Assembly: GCA_902596185.1 (NCBI GenBank)
Contig: CACJSX010000001.1
Span: 55,183-119,182 of the forward strand
Length of the DNA stretch: 64,000 nucleotides
Reading direction: 5' to 3'
From: an uncultured Pelagibacteraceae bacterium
GTDB lineage: Bacteria; Pseudomonadota; Alphaproteobacteria; Pelagibacterales; Pelagibacteraceae
In this document: positions 31,612 to 40,990 of the stretch, one piece after another
Numbering within the stretch: position 1 is the first letter of the stretch
Layout of the letters: each line of letters starts with the position of its first letter
Notes under the pieces: model-generated
The model's database searches: none
Told to the model about the DNA's origin: nothing
What the model saw: the letters and a program-made list of their open reading frames with translations, nothing else
Made by a program: the position numbers and the translations under genes

Positions 31612-32700
31612 ATGGGAAACTTATCTTCGAAAAGCATAGAATTTAAAAATATCCTTAAGAAAAGAGGAATGATGTCCTATGAGATGGGCAAGGAGATTTC
31701 AGACAGTTGGTCGAGATGTATTGCAGAGGGTCTTGATCCATTTAAAGATCCAAAACAAAGCGTAATATCATCTCTTGAATTAAAAGAGATTAAAGAAAAA
31801 AATGAAGCTCTTAGAAAAATAGTTCTCCCAGAATTGGAACTTTTATACTCACAAATTGCTGGAACTAATTTTATGGTCGCATATTCAGATGAGAATGGGT
31901 TGGTACTTGATACAATTTATGACAAAACTTGTCTTCAAACAGATGTTGGTAAAAGCGTGATACCTGGATCTATTTGGACTGAAAAGGTTTGTGGCACAAA
32001 CGGTCTAGGGTTATCTGTTGAATTAAAAAAACCAACAATAGTTTCTGGTAAAGAACATTTTTTTATAGCACATGAAAATATATCTTGTTTCGCAAGTCCA
32101 ATTATTAATTATGATGGTAAGACTATTGGAATTATAGATGCTTCAACTGACTATATGTCTAGAGAGCAACACACTCTAGCTTTAGTGAAACTAGCAACCA
32201 GAAGTATAGAAACTAAATTATTTTTAAAAAAGTTTGAACATGAATTAATTTTATCGTTTCATCCTCGACAAGAATATCTATCTACAACCAGCGTAGGTTT
32301 ATTAGCTATTAATGGAGATGGTCTAATTGTAGGTGCTAATAGTAATGCAAGAATTATGCTTAATGGACTAGAAGATCTTAAAAATGAAAATTTTAATAAA
32401 ATTTTTACTAATTCATTTTCATCTATTGCATCTGATTTATTAAATAATAAAACATTAAAAATTACCGATCATTTAGGTTCATCCGTTTTTGTAGTAAAAA
32501 GTCAAATTTTTAAAGAAAATAAATTTGTAGAGACAAAAAAAGAAAAGAAAAAAAGTACTTGTAAAAATTGTGAAGATACAAAAATCAAAAGAGAAAAATG
32601 TACTTTGATAAGATCAACTTTTAATGAAACAAATAATATCTCCGCCACTTCTAGAAAACTAGGTGTTTCAAGGACAACAATTTATAAGCACCTACAATAA
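31612..32700 (+). CDS. AcoR-like transcriptional regulator (GAF/PAS plus Fis-type HTH, no AAA+ domain)
   Basis: ISDSWSRCIAEGLDP start, GAF-like block, C-terminal NNISATSRKLGVSRTTIYKHL HTH. Track ORF starts at 31519; ATG at 31612 fits homology better. Confidence 0.8.
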   Translation: MGNLSSKSIEFKNILKKRGMMSYEMGKEISDSWSRCIAEGLDPFKDPKQSVISSLELKEIKEKNEALRKIVLPELELLYSQIAGTNFMVAYSDENGLVLDTIYDKTCLQTDVGKSVIPGSIWTEKVCGTNGLGLSVELKKPTIVSGKEHFFIAHENISCFASPIINYDGKTIGIIDASTDYMSREQHTLALVKLATRSIETKLFLKKFEHELILSFHPRQEYLSTTSVGLLAINGDGLIVGANSNARIMLNGLEDLKNENFNKIFTNSFSSIASDLLNNKTLKITDHLGSSVFVVKSQIFKENKFVETKKEKKKSTCKNCEDTKIKREKCTLIRSTFNETNNISATSRKLGVSRTTIYKHLQ

Positions 32701-32706
32701 ATTTAT

Positions 32707-33621
32707 TTAATCAATTGGATAATCCCAAGCACTACCACCTATAACTTTGGAAATAGCTGAAAAGTCTTTAGTTTCGTTTCCATCTTTACAAAATTGGTCA
32801 TAAATTTCTAAAGCCATTTTTCCTAATGGTGTTTCCGCGTTTACGCTTTTGGCACAATCATTTGCAAGTTTAAGATCTTTATTCATCATTCCTGCAGAAA
32901 AACCTGGGCGATAATTGTTATTAGAGGGTGTTCCATCAATTAAACCAGGTAAAGGTGGATATACAGAAATTGGCCAACTATTACCTGATGCATTTTTCAT
33001 AATTTCATGAACTTTTTTGATATCTATGTTTAATCTTTTTGCTAACATTAATGACTCAGAAGCAGCAATCATCGCAATTCCTAAAGCCATATTGTTACAA
33101 ATTTTGGCACCATTCCCACTACCTAAATCACCTGCATGAAATATATTTTTTCCCATAATTTTTAATAAAGGAAGCGCTTTTTCAAATGATTCTTTTGATC
33201 CACCAACCATTATATTTAAAATTGCTTTTTGGGCTCCCATTACTCCGCCACTAACGGGTGCATCAATCATATTAATACCTTTTTCTGAAGCTTTTTTTCC
33301 AATCTCAATAGAAGTTTGAATGTCAATTGTTGAACAATCAATGAGTAAACAATTTTTTGAAACTTTATTTATTATTCCACTTTCTCCTAAATAAACTTCC
33401 TTAGAATGCTTACCCTCTGGAAGCATAGTTATAACCGTTTCAATATCAGCTGTAATTAAATCGTTTAAATTCGAAATCGTTTCAAGATTTTTTGCTTTTG
33501 CAAGCTCTAGCATTTTTTTTGAGACATCAAAAACTTTTACAGTTTTACCCGCCTTCATTAAATTTTCAGCCATTGGACAACCCATGTTGCCAACGCCAAT
33601 GAAAGCTATCGATTGTGACAT
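32707..33621 (-). CDS. beta-hydroxyacid dehydrogenase (3-hydroxyisobutyrate / tartronate semialdehyde reductase family)
   Basis: FIGVGNMGCPMAENLMKAG, DAPVSGGVMGAQKA. Confidence 0.9.
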   Translation of the reverse strand: MSQSIAFIGVGNMGCPMAENLMKAGKTVKVFDVSKKMLELAKAKNLETISNLNDLITADIETVITMLPEGKHSKEVYLGESGIINKVSKNCLLIDCSTIDIQTSIEIGKKASEKGINMIDAPVSGGVMGAQKAILNIMVGGSKESFEKALPLLKIMGKNIFHAGDLGSGNGAKICNNMALGIAMIAASESLMLAKRLNIDIKKVHEIMKNASGNSWPISVYPPLPGLIDGTPSNNNYRPGFSAGMMNKDLKLANDCAKSVNAETPLGKMALEIYDQFCKDGNETKDFSAISKVIGGSAWDYPID

Positions 33622-33622
33622 T

Positions 33623-34576
33623 TTAATTTACTTTATTGATACAGTTTCCTGTTCTAAAAAACTCATCAAGGTTATCTATAGCTAAGTTAGCCATAGCCGT
33701 ACGAGTATCTTTAGTTGCACTACCTAGATGTGGAAGTATAAATGCACTTTTATGCTTTAGATAACCTGGATTTAAATTAGGTTCATTTTTATAAACATCT
33801 AATCCCACAGCATAAATTTTTCTTCTTTCTAGAGCATCTATCATTGCATCATCATCGACAATATCTCCCCTGGCTACGTTTGTAACAACAGCACCTTTCG
33901 GCAAATATTCTAATGTCTCTTTATTAATCATATCAATAGTTTCTTTAGAAGCTGGACAACAAATTGACAAAACATCAGATACTGATAGCAAACTTTTTAA
34001 TGTATCATGATAAGTTGCACCTTGCTCTTTATCTTCATTTAGTTTTGATCGATTGTGATAGTGAATTATCATTCCTAAAGATTTAGCAATTTTAGCAATT
34101 TTTTGACCAATTCTTCCCATTCCTAAAATTCCTAATCTAGATCCTGTCAGTTGTTTACCAATTAAATAATCTGCTGACCATTTCCAGCCTCCTTGTCTTG
34201 CACTTTCAATTCCCTCGGAAGCTCTTCTACATGCTCCAAGTATTAAAAGAATTCCAATTTCTGCTGTTGCATCTGTCAAAACATCAGGAGTATTTGTAAC
34301 TGCTATACCCTTATTCTTTGCAGCATCTAAATCTATATTTCCAAACCCAACAGCAAAATTTGAAATTATTTTTACACTCTCGGGTAATTTATTAATTGTT
34401 TCAGCATCCATTTTATCTGTTAAAGAGGTTAAAATTCCATCACAACCATGACTCATTTCTACTAACTTATTTTGAGAATACAGCTCATCATTATCATTGA
34501 AATTTACTTGAAAAATTTTTGATGCTTTTTCTTCGCAAGATTTAAGCAACCTTCTAGTGATCAGAATTTTTTTCAT
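33623..34576 (-). CDS. D-isomer 2-hydroxyacid dehydrogenase (glyoxylate/hydroxypyruvate reductase)
   Basis: GSRLGILGMGRIGQKIAKIAK, NVARGDIVDDDAMI, LPHLGSAT. Confidence 0.92.
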   Translation of the reverse strand: MKKILITRRLLKSCEEKASKIFQVNFNDNDELYSQNKLVEMSHGCDGILTSLTDKMDAETINKLPESVKIISNFAVGFGNIDLDAAKNKGIAVTNTPDVLTDATAEIGILLILGACRRASEGIESARQGGWKWSADYLIGKQLTGSRLGILGMGRIGQKIAKIAKSLGMIIHYHNRSKLNEDKEQGATYHDTLKSLLSVSDVLSICCPASKETIDMINKETLEYLPKGAVVTNVARGDIVDDDAMIDALERRKIYAVGLDVYKNEPNLNPGYLKHKSAFILPHLGSATKDTRTAMANLAIDNLDEFFRTGNCINKVN

Positions 34577-34585
34577 ATTTTAAGA

Positions 34586-35959
34586 TTAGTTTAAATCAAA
34601 GATTTTTCCAGGATTCATTATGTTATTTGGATCTATAGTTCTTTTGATCGATTTCATAACTGGAATATTGTCAGGATGTTGTTCAAGCAGGTACTCTTTT
34701 TTGTGAAGTCCTACTCCATGTTCACCAGTGATAGTTCCCTCAAGTTCCAAAGCTTTCCTAATTAACGTACCATTAAAAGCTCTAAGCTGCTTATACATTT
34801 CTTTTTTTGTAGGATCATAAGGTAAAACTACGTGAAAATTTCCATCACCCATGTGACCTACCATTGGAGCTCTAACTCCAAATTCTTTTGCTTTTTCTTC
34901 TGCAAATTTTACACACTCTGTAATCTTTGAAATTGGAACACATACATCTGTTGAATAAACCCTTCCATTATTATTTAAAGCTTTAACAGAATAATATACG
35001 TCCCATCTTGCTTGCCAAAGTTTGTTTCTCTCCTCTAAATCCTTGGCCCATTTAAATGAACTTCCATTGTTATCTTTTGATAATTCTTCTACAATTTTTA
35101 TATTCTCATTGTTTGAAGTCTCTGATCCGTGAAATTCAAAAAATAAAGTTGGTACTGCTTCAATATCTTTTAATTTAGAGTAATTTATAGAAATACCCAT
35201 CTGATCTGCATTAAGCATTTCAATTCTAGCAATTGGGACACCATACTGAATAACCTGTTGAGCTGTCATTACAGCATCTTCTAGAGAAGAAAAATGACAT
35301 ACAGCACTCATAATACTTTCTGGTATAGGAGATAATCTTAAGTGAACTTCAGTGATAATACCTAGAGTCCCTTCTGATCCAATAAATAAATTTGTTAAAT
35401 TGTAACCTGCTGAGGTTTTTTTAGTTCTGCCACCTGTATTAATAATATCGCCATTTGGTAGTACTACTGTTAGACCAGATATAACTGTCTTCATAGTTCC
35501 ATATTTCACAGCCATAGTTCCTGAAGCAGAAGTTGAGGCCATTCCTCCTAATGCAGCGTTTGCTCCTGGATCAATTGGGAAAAAAACTCCATCTTCCCGT
35601 AAATACTCATTTAATTGCTCTTTTGTTACACATGCCTGAACTCTGCAATCAAAATCTTCAGCATTTACAGTTAAAATTTTATTCATTTTTTCTAAACAAA
35701 TAGTAATACCATTTTCATTTCCTACAACATTTCCTTCTAAAGATGTGCCTGTACCAAAGGGAACCACAGGAATTTTATGTTCATTACAAAGTTTTAATAT
35801 TTTTGATACCTCTTCATTAGTCTCTGGAAAAACTACAGCTTTTGATAGAACTGGATCATAAGTATCCTCACCTCTTGCATAATTTCCACGAGCAGACTCT
35901 GAAGTCGAGAATCTATTGTTTAAAAGATTTTTTAATTCTATCTCAACTTGTTGGTTCAT
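34586..35959 (-). CDS. FAD-linked oxidase, D-lactate dehydrogenase/GlcD-like
   Basis: VPFGTGTSLEGN, GSEGTLGIITEVHLRLSPIPE, TGEHGVGLHK. Confidence 0.92.
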   Translation of the reverse strand: MNQQVEIELKNLLNNRFSTSESARGNYARGEDTYDPVLSKAVVFPETNEEVSKILKLCNEHKIPVVPFGTGTSLEGNVVGNENGITICLEKMNKILTVNAEDFDCRVQACVTKEQLNEYLREDGVFFPIDPGANAALGGMASTSASGTMAVKYGTMKTVISGLTVVLPNGDIINTGGRTKKTSAGYNLTNLFIGSEGTLGIITEVHLRLSPIPESIMSAVCHFSSLEDAVMTAQQVIQYGVPIARIEMLNADQMGISINYSKLKDIEAVPTLFFEFHGSETSNNENIKIVEELSKDNNGSSFKWAKDLEERNKLWQARWDVYYSVKALNNNGRVYSTDVCVPISKITECVKFAEEKAKEFGVRAPMVGHMGDGNFHVVLPYDPTKKEMYKQLRAFNGTLIRKALELEGTITGEHGVGLHKKEYLLEQHPDNIPVMKSIKRTIDPNNIMNPGKIFDLN

Positions 35960-36004
35960 AATTCTAAATTTTGATATTAATAAAAAAAAATATGAAAATA
36001 CAGC

Positions 36005-37171
36005 TTATTTAGTAAGCATTTTTTTTATGTTCTCTAGTGCATTAGAGATGTTGTCTTGTGAAGCTGCAAAGCTAAATCTGACATAATCATTGCAAGTTTT
36101 ACCAAAAGCAGTCCCTGGAACTATTGCTACACCAGCCTCGTGCATAGCTTTTTTACAAAATTCAGAACCGTTCATTCCGGTCCCTATTACTTTGGGAAAT
36201 GCATAAAAAGCACCTCCGGGTAAACTACATTCAACACCTGGTAAACTATTTAAGCCCTCATAAATCAATTTTCTTCTTTGTGTAAATTTTTCCATCATAG
36301 CATGAATTGAATCATCAGGCCCATCAAGGGCTGCGATACCAGCAAATTGTGCTGCTGCGTTTACACATGAAACACTGTTGATAAGTAATTTATTAACGTG
36401 CTCAACTAAATGCTCTGGCCAAAAACTCCAACCTAATCTCCATCCTGTCATCGAATAAGCCTTACTCCAACCCTCTAGTACAATCAATCTACCTCTTAAT
36501 TCAGGATAATTAAAAAAAGTAGGCATTTCTTTTCCATCAAAGATTTGTCTACTATAAATCTCATCACTTAGAATTGTTACATGAGGATGTTTTTTTAATC
36601 CCTCTGCTAATTTATCAATCTCTGGTTTTTCAACAAAACTTCCTGTTGGATTATTTGGATTAATTAAAATTAACAATCTAGTTTTATCAGTAATCAAAGA
36701 TAAAATTTTGTCTGCATTAAATTTTAAATCTTTATCCTCTGTTAGATCATAAGGAACTGCTGTTGAACCAGTATAATTAATCATAGACTCATAAATTGGA
36801 AATGCAGGTGTAGGATGAATTATTTCAGCACCTGGCTCACCGAAACATTGTATTGCATAATGCATTGTCGGTTTACCACCGGGCATAATAAGAATTCTTT
36901 CAAAATCAACATCAGCGTTATATCTTTTTTTGATCCATCTTGTTACCGCTTGTCTGCATTCAGGTATACCATTAGACATAACATAACCATGGTGACCATC
37001 GTCTAATGCTTTTTTAGCTGCCTCAACTACATGTTTTGGGGTTTTAAAATCTGGCTGACCTAATCCAAGGTGTATCATTGGATGACCTTGAGCTTCAAGT
37101 TTTTTTGCCTCTGCTAGAACTGAGAAAGCACTCTCTGTTCCTAATCTGTTTAATGACTCTGCTAATTTCAT
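36005..37171 (-). CDS. class I/II PLP-dependent aminotransferase
   Basis: LINPNNPTGSF, LEGWSKAYSMTGWRLGW. Confidence 0.92.
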   Translation of the reverse strand: MKLAESLNRLGTESAFSVLAEAKKLEAQGHPMIHLGLGQPDFKTPKHVVEAAKKALDDGHHGYVMSNGIPECRQAVTRWIKKRYNADVDFERILIMPGGKPTMHYAIQCFGEPGAEIIHPTPAFPIYESMINYTGSTAVPYDLTEDKDLKFNADKILSLITDKTRLLILINPNNPTGSFVEKPEIDKLAEGLKKHPHVTILSDEIYSRQIFDGKEMPTFFNYPELRGRLIVLEGWSKAYSMTGWRLGWSFWPEHLVEHVNKLLINSVSCVNAAAQFAGIAALDGPDDSIHAMMEKFTQRRKLIYEGLNSLPGVECSLPGGAFYAFPKVIGTGMNGSEFCKKAMHEAGVAIVPGTAFGKTCNDYVRFSFAASQDNISNALENIKKMLTK

Positions 37172-37275
37172 AATAAATAAAATCGGAAAACTAAACGAAA
37201 AATAGTTTTTTGTCTATTCTGTTTTCAAAATAAATTAAAGTATAATTATAAATAATTAGCTAAAATTGTGAGATT

Positions 37276-38427
37276 TTAGTTTCGATATATTATTTTTGAC
37301 GCATCAAGATCTTTAACAGATTTACATCCCATAAGAACCATATTTCTTCTAATTTCTTTTTGCATGTTTTCTAACAATCTCTCAACTCCTTTTTGTCCAC
37401 CGGCACCTAAACTAAAAAGAAACGCTTTTCCAAAACTACATGCTGTTGCACCTGCAGCTAATGCCTTTAACACATGTGTGCCTCTTCTTACTCCACCATC
37501 TAAAATTATTTCTAATTTATCACCGACTGCATCTGAAATTGCCTTTACTTGATCGAACGGAGACCTAGACCCATCTAACTGTCTTCCTCCATGGTTTGAA
37601 ATCATTATTGCTGTACAACCAATATCAATTGCTTTTTTTGCATCCTCAACTGACATAACTCCTTTAAGCGCCATTGGTTTGTTCCATTTTTTTATACAAT
37701 ATTCAGCGTCTTTCCAATTCATGGCAGGATCATATTGCTCATTAATATATTCCATTACTGATTTTGCAATATTTGTGCCTTTGTCGGTTTTATTTTTTAT
37801 GTTTGCTAACTCAAATTTTTTATTCGTAAAATACTTAAAAACCCACCCAGGTCTCAGTGCAAAACTTAATAAACTATCCAAAGTAAATTTGGGCGGTGTT
37901 GTAAATCCAGTTCTATGATCACGTTCTCGATTTCCAGCTACAAGAGTATCAACTGTGATACACATTCCATCAAAATTTGCTCTCGAACATCGTTCAATTA
38001 AATCATCTGTGATTGATTTATCTTTATGAATATAAAGCTGAAAAAGTTTTGGACCACTTGAAATATTTGCCACCTCCTCAATTGAAAAAGAGGCCATAGT
38101 TGACATACTGTAAATAGTATCAAACTTTTCAGCAGCTCTTGCAGATGCTTTGTCACCCTCTGGATCATACAAACTTTGCATTGCTGTTGGTGATAAAAAT
38201 AATGGCATGCTAATTTTTCTTCCAAAAACTGTGGTTGATAAATCTGGCTCTCCAACACTATTAAGAATATTTGGAACTAAATCACAATCATTAAACGCCT
38301 CGGTATTTCTATTTAGCGTAACCTCATCATCTGCACCACCATCAATGTAATGAAAAATTGGAGCTGGTAATTTTTTTTTTGCTAATTTTCTAAAATCTTC
38401 AAAATTATAACAATCATTTATGTTCAT
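37276..38427 (-). CDS. lldD: FMN-dependent alpha-hydroxy acid dehydrogenase (LldD-like), copy 1
   Basis: SNHGGRQLDGSRSPFDQ, LDGGVRRGTHVLKALAAGA. Confidence 0.9.
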   Translation of the reverse strand: MNINDCYNFEDFRKLAKKKLPAPIFHYIDGGADDEVTLNRNTEAFNDCDLVPNILNSVGEPDLSTTVFGRKISMPLFLSPTAMQSLYDPEGDKASARAAEKFDTIYSMSTMASFSIEEVANISSGPKLFQLYIHKDKSITDDLIERCSRANFDGMCITVDTLVAGNRERDHRTGFTTPPKFTLDSLLSFALRPGWVFKYFTNKKFELANIKNKTDKGTNIAKSVMEYINEQYDPAMNWKDAEYCIKKWNKPMALKGVMSVEDAKKAIDIGCTAIMISNHGGRQLDGSRSPFDQVKAISDAVGDKLEIILDGGVRRGTHVLKALAAGATACSFGKAFLFSLGAGGQKGVERLLENMQKEIRRNMVLMGCKSVKDLDASKIIYRN

Positions 38428-38432
38428 GATTA

Positions 38433-39584
38433 CTATCTTCTGAATCTTAAATTACTTCTGTTTAAATCACTAATTTTAGTGCAACCCATTAACTTCATAT
38501 CTCTTACTAATTCAGATTTATACTTCTCTAAAGCTCTTTCTACACCTGCTTGTCCAGCTGCAGCTAAAGCATATAAATAAAGTCTACCACCAGAACATGC
38601 TTTTGCACCCAAAGATAGAGCTTTAAGCATATGGGTGCCTCTATGTATACCACCCTCACAAATGACATCTAGTTTATCTCCAACCGCATCAACAATTTCT
38701 GCAAGTTGATCGAAAGGAGATCTCGATCCATCAAGTTGTCTTCCACCATGGTTTGAAACCATTATTCCTGTACATCCAATATCTACTGCTCTCTTAGCAT
38801 CTTCAACACTCATAACTCCTTTTAAAGCAAAATGGCCTCCCCATTTAGAGCAAAGTTGTTCAGCATCTTTCCAGTTCATTGACTGATCCAACATTGTAGA
38901 GAAATAATTTCCTATTGAAGAATTTGTGCTTGTACCCTCTTTTACAAAATCTTGAAGATGAGGTAATTCAAACTTACCTTTTGTTAAATAATTTATTCCC
39001 CACATTGGCTTTGTTGCAAAACTAAATAAACTTGATAGTGTTAGTTTAGGTGGTGAAGTAAATCCAGTTCTCAAATCTCTTTCGCGATTTCCACCTGTTA
39101 TAGTATCAACAGTTAATGCCATCACATCAAACTTTGCAGCCTTAGCTCTTTCTAAACAAGAATCATTTAATCCTCTATCTTTATGAAAGTAAAATTGAAA
39201 CATTTTTGGAGTATCAATCATAGAAGAAATTTCTTCTACGCTAACAGTAGCCAAAGCAGAAACTCCGAACATTGTATTAAATTTTTTTGCTGCTTTACCC
39301 ACAGCTCTTTCACCATCATAATGAAATAATCTCTGTAAAGCAGTAGGAGCTAAGTAAAAAGGTAAATCCAGTTTTTTACCAAAAATAGTTGTAGATAAAT
39401 CAACATGCTCTACACCCCTTAATACATTGGGTACCAAATCAACATCATCAAATGCAGAAGTATTTCTCGCATAAGTTATTTCATCGTCCGCTGCACCATC
39501 AATATAATGAAATATGGGTGAAGGTAATTTTTTTTTTGCTAATTTTTTAAAATCACTAAAATTATGACAGTCTTTTAAATTCAT
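38433..39584 (-). CDS. lldD: FMN-dependent alpha-hydroxy acid dehydrogenase (LldD-like), copy 2
   Basis: VSNHGGRQLDGSRSPFDQ, CEGGIHRGTHMLKALSLGA; tandem paralogue, same length. Confidence 0.9.
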   Translation of the reverse strand: MNLKDCHNFSDFKKLAKKKLPSPIFHYIDGAADDEITYARNTSAFDDVDLVPNVLRGVEHVDLSTTIFGKKLDLPFYLAPTALQRLFHYDGERAVGKAAKKFNTMFGVSALATVSVEEISSMIDTPKMFQFYFHKDRGLNDSCLERAKAAKFDVMALTVDTITGGNRERDLRTGFTSPPKLTLSSLFSFATKPMWGINYLTKGKFELPHLQDFVKEGTSTNSSIGNYFSTMLDQSMNWKDAEQLCSKWGGHFALKGVMSVEDAKRAVDIGCTGIMVSNHGGRQLDGSRSPFDQLAEIVDAVGDKLDVICEGGIHRGTHMLKALSLGAKACSGGRLYLYALAAAGQAGVERALEKYKSELVRDMKLMGCTKISDLNRSNLRFRR

Positions 39585-39592
39585 AAATTAAT

Positions 39593-40093
39593 TTAAAAGT
39601 TTTTCAAAAAATTGAACATATAACTATTTGCCCCAGGATTCTTGTCTCCTAAACTAGCATTAGATACATGATTATAAGATATTCCCAAACTGGAAGTTTT
39701 CGAGAGTTCATAAGATAGTTGAACTTCAGACTTAAATTCAAGAACATGACCTAAATCTTTACCGTCACCTTTATGATAAAGACCAGGTGCAAAACTTGGC
39801 GTAAAAGTTAAAGCTCCCATATCTATGTTCCATTCAAATCCAGTATAAATATATACTGCAGAATTTTCTGTTATAAATCCTCCAGTTATTGGAGAAATAT
39901 TACCAATAAAAGTGTTTCTTTCCAAAGTTTCATTTTGATGTTGAAAACCTACTAAGAGCGCTGACTGTTTGTCATCACTGAAATCAAAATTTCCTGTAAA
40001 AAAATTATATTGATGAGAGCTATTTTCTGAAGCTAAAAGCTTAGTGCAAAAAAATAATGTAAAAAAAAATATATTAAATTTTTTTAAATTCAT
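39593..40093 (-). CDS. PagL-like acyloxyacyl hydrolase (lipid A 3-O-deacylase family)
   Basis: signal peptide, beta-strand pattern, YNHVSNASLGDKNPGANSYMF resembles PagL active-site region. Confidence 0.72.
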   Translation of the reverse strand: MNLKKFNIFFFTLFFCTKLLASENSSHQYNFFTGNFDFSDDKQSALLVGFQHQNETLERNTFIGNISPITGGFITENSAVYIYTGFEWNIDMGALTFTPSFAPGLYHKGDGKDLGHVLEFKSEVQLSYELSKTSSLGISYNHVSNASLGDKNPGANSYMFNFLKNF

Positions 40094-40109
40094 AACTCTT
40101 ATTACCAGA

Positions 40110-40475
40110 TTAATTATGTTTTTTTTTAAGTTTTTTAAAGATTATTGCACCACCTAAAAGGAAGATCAATAGAGGCATAAACCAAAGAATATAGGTGTTT
40201 TTATTTAATTTAGGATCATACAATATCCATTCCCCATACTTATTTTTAAAATATTCATAAATTTCAGCATCAGTCAATCCTTCATCAATTTTTCTATCAA
40301 CTAAAATTTTCAAGCTATTTGCAAACTCAGAGTCAGAATCGTAAATTGACTGACCTTGACAAACCAAACAACGTAGGTTTTTAGTTATATTATTTCTTTT
40401 ATCTAATTCATTAGCTTTAAGCGCACTAGATGTATAAAATAAAATAACAACTAAAAAAAAACTTAAAATTTTCAT
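40110..40475 (-). CDS. ccmH: cytochrome c maturation protein CcmH
   Basis: LRCLVCQGQSIYDSDSEFA. Confidence 0.94.
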   Translation of the reverse strand: MKILSFFLVVILFYTSSALKANELDKRNNITKNLRCLVCQGQSIYDSDSEFANSLKILVDRKIDEGLTDAEIYEYFKNKYGEWILYDPKLNKNTYILWFMPLLIFLLGGAIIFKKLKKKHN

Positions 40476-40990
40476 TTTATCAATAAATTAATTTCATTAA
40501 CTAATTCTTGGTTAAGAGGCCCAATATATTTTTTAATAATTTCATTATTATAAATTAAAAATGATTCAGGAACCCCATAAGCTCCCCACTCAATTGCAAT
40601 TGTGCCATCAAAATCAATAAAGATTTCTTTATAAGGGTTTCCTAGTTCTTTTAAAAAATTTTCTGCATTTTTTAAATTATCTTTATAATTCATCCCAATA
40701 ATATTTACTTCATTATCTAAATTTAAATTCATTAAAAAAGGATGCTCTTGTCGACATGGAACACACCAAGATGACCAAATATTTAATAAATAAAACTTAT
40801 CTAACTCAAAGATACTTAATGATTTCACATTTTCTCCAGAAAAAAATTCTTTAGAATTAAACACTGGTATTTCTTTTTTTTTACTAACATCTGGAGTGTA
40901 TATTTTTGAATCTTCTAGACCTTTATAAAAAATAAAAAATATTATCCCAAAAATAATAATGACTGAAAAAGGTAATATTTTATTTTTCAT
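40472..40990 (-). CDS. ccmG: thiol:disulfide interchange protein CcmG/DsbE
   Basis: NIWSSWCVPCRQEHP thioredoxin motif; ccm context. Confidence 0.93.
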   Translation of the reverse strand: MKNKILPFSVIIIFGIIFFIFYKGLEDSKIYTPDVSKKKEIPVFNSKEFFSGENVKSLSIFELDKFYLLNIWSSWCVPCRQEHPFLMNLNLDNEVNIIGMNYKDNLKNAENFLKELGNPYKEIFIDFDGTIAIEWGAYGVPESFLIYNNEIIKKYIGPLNQELVNEINLLIK

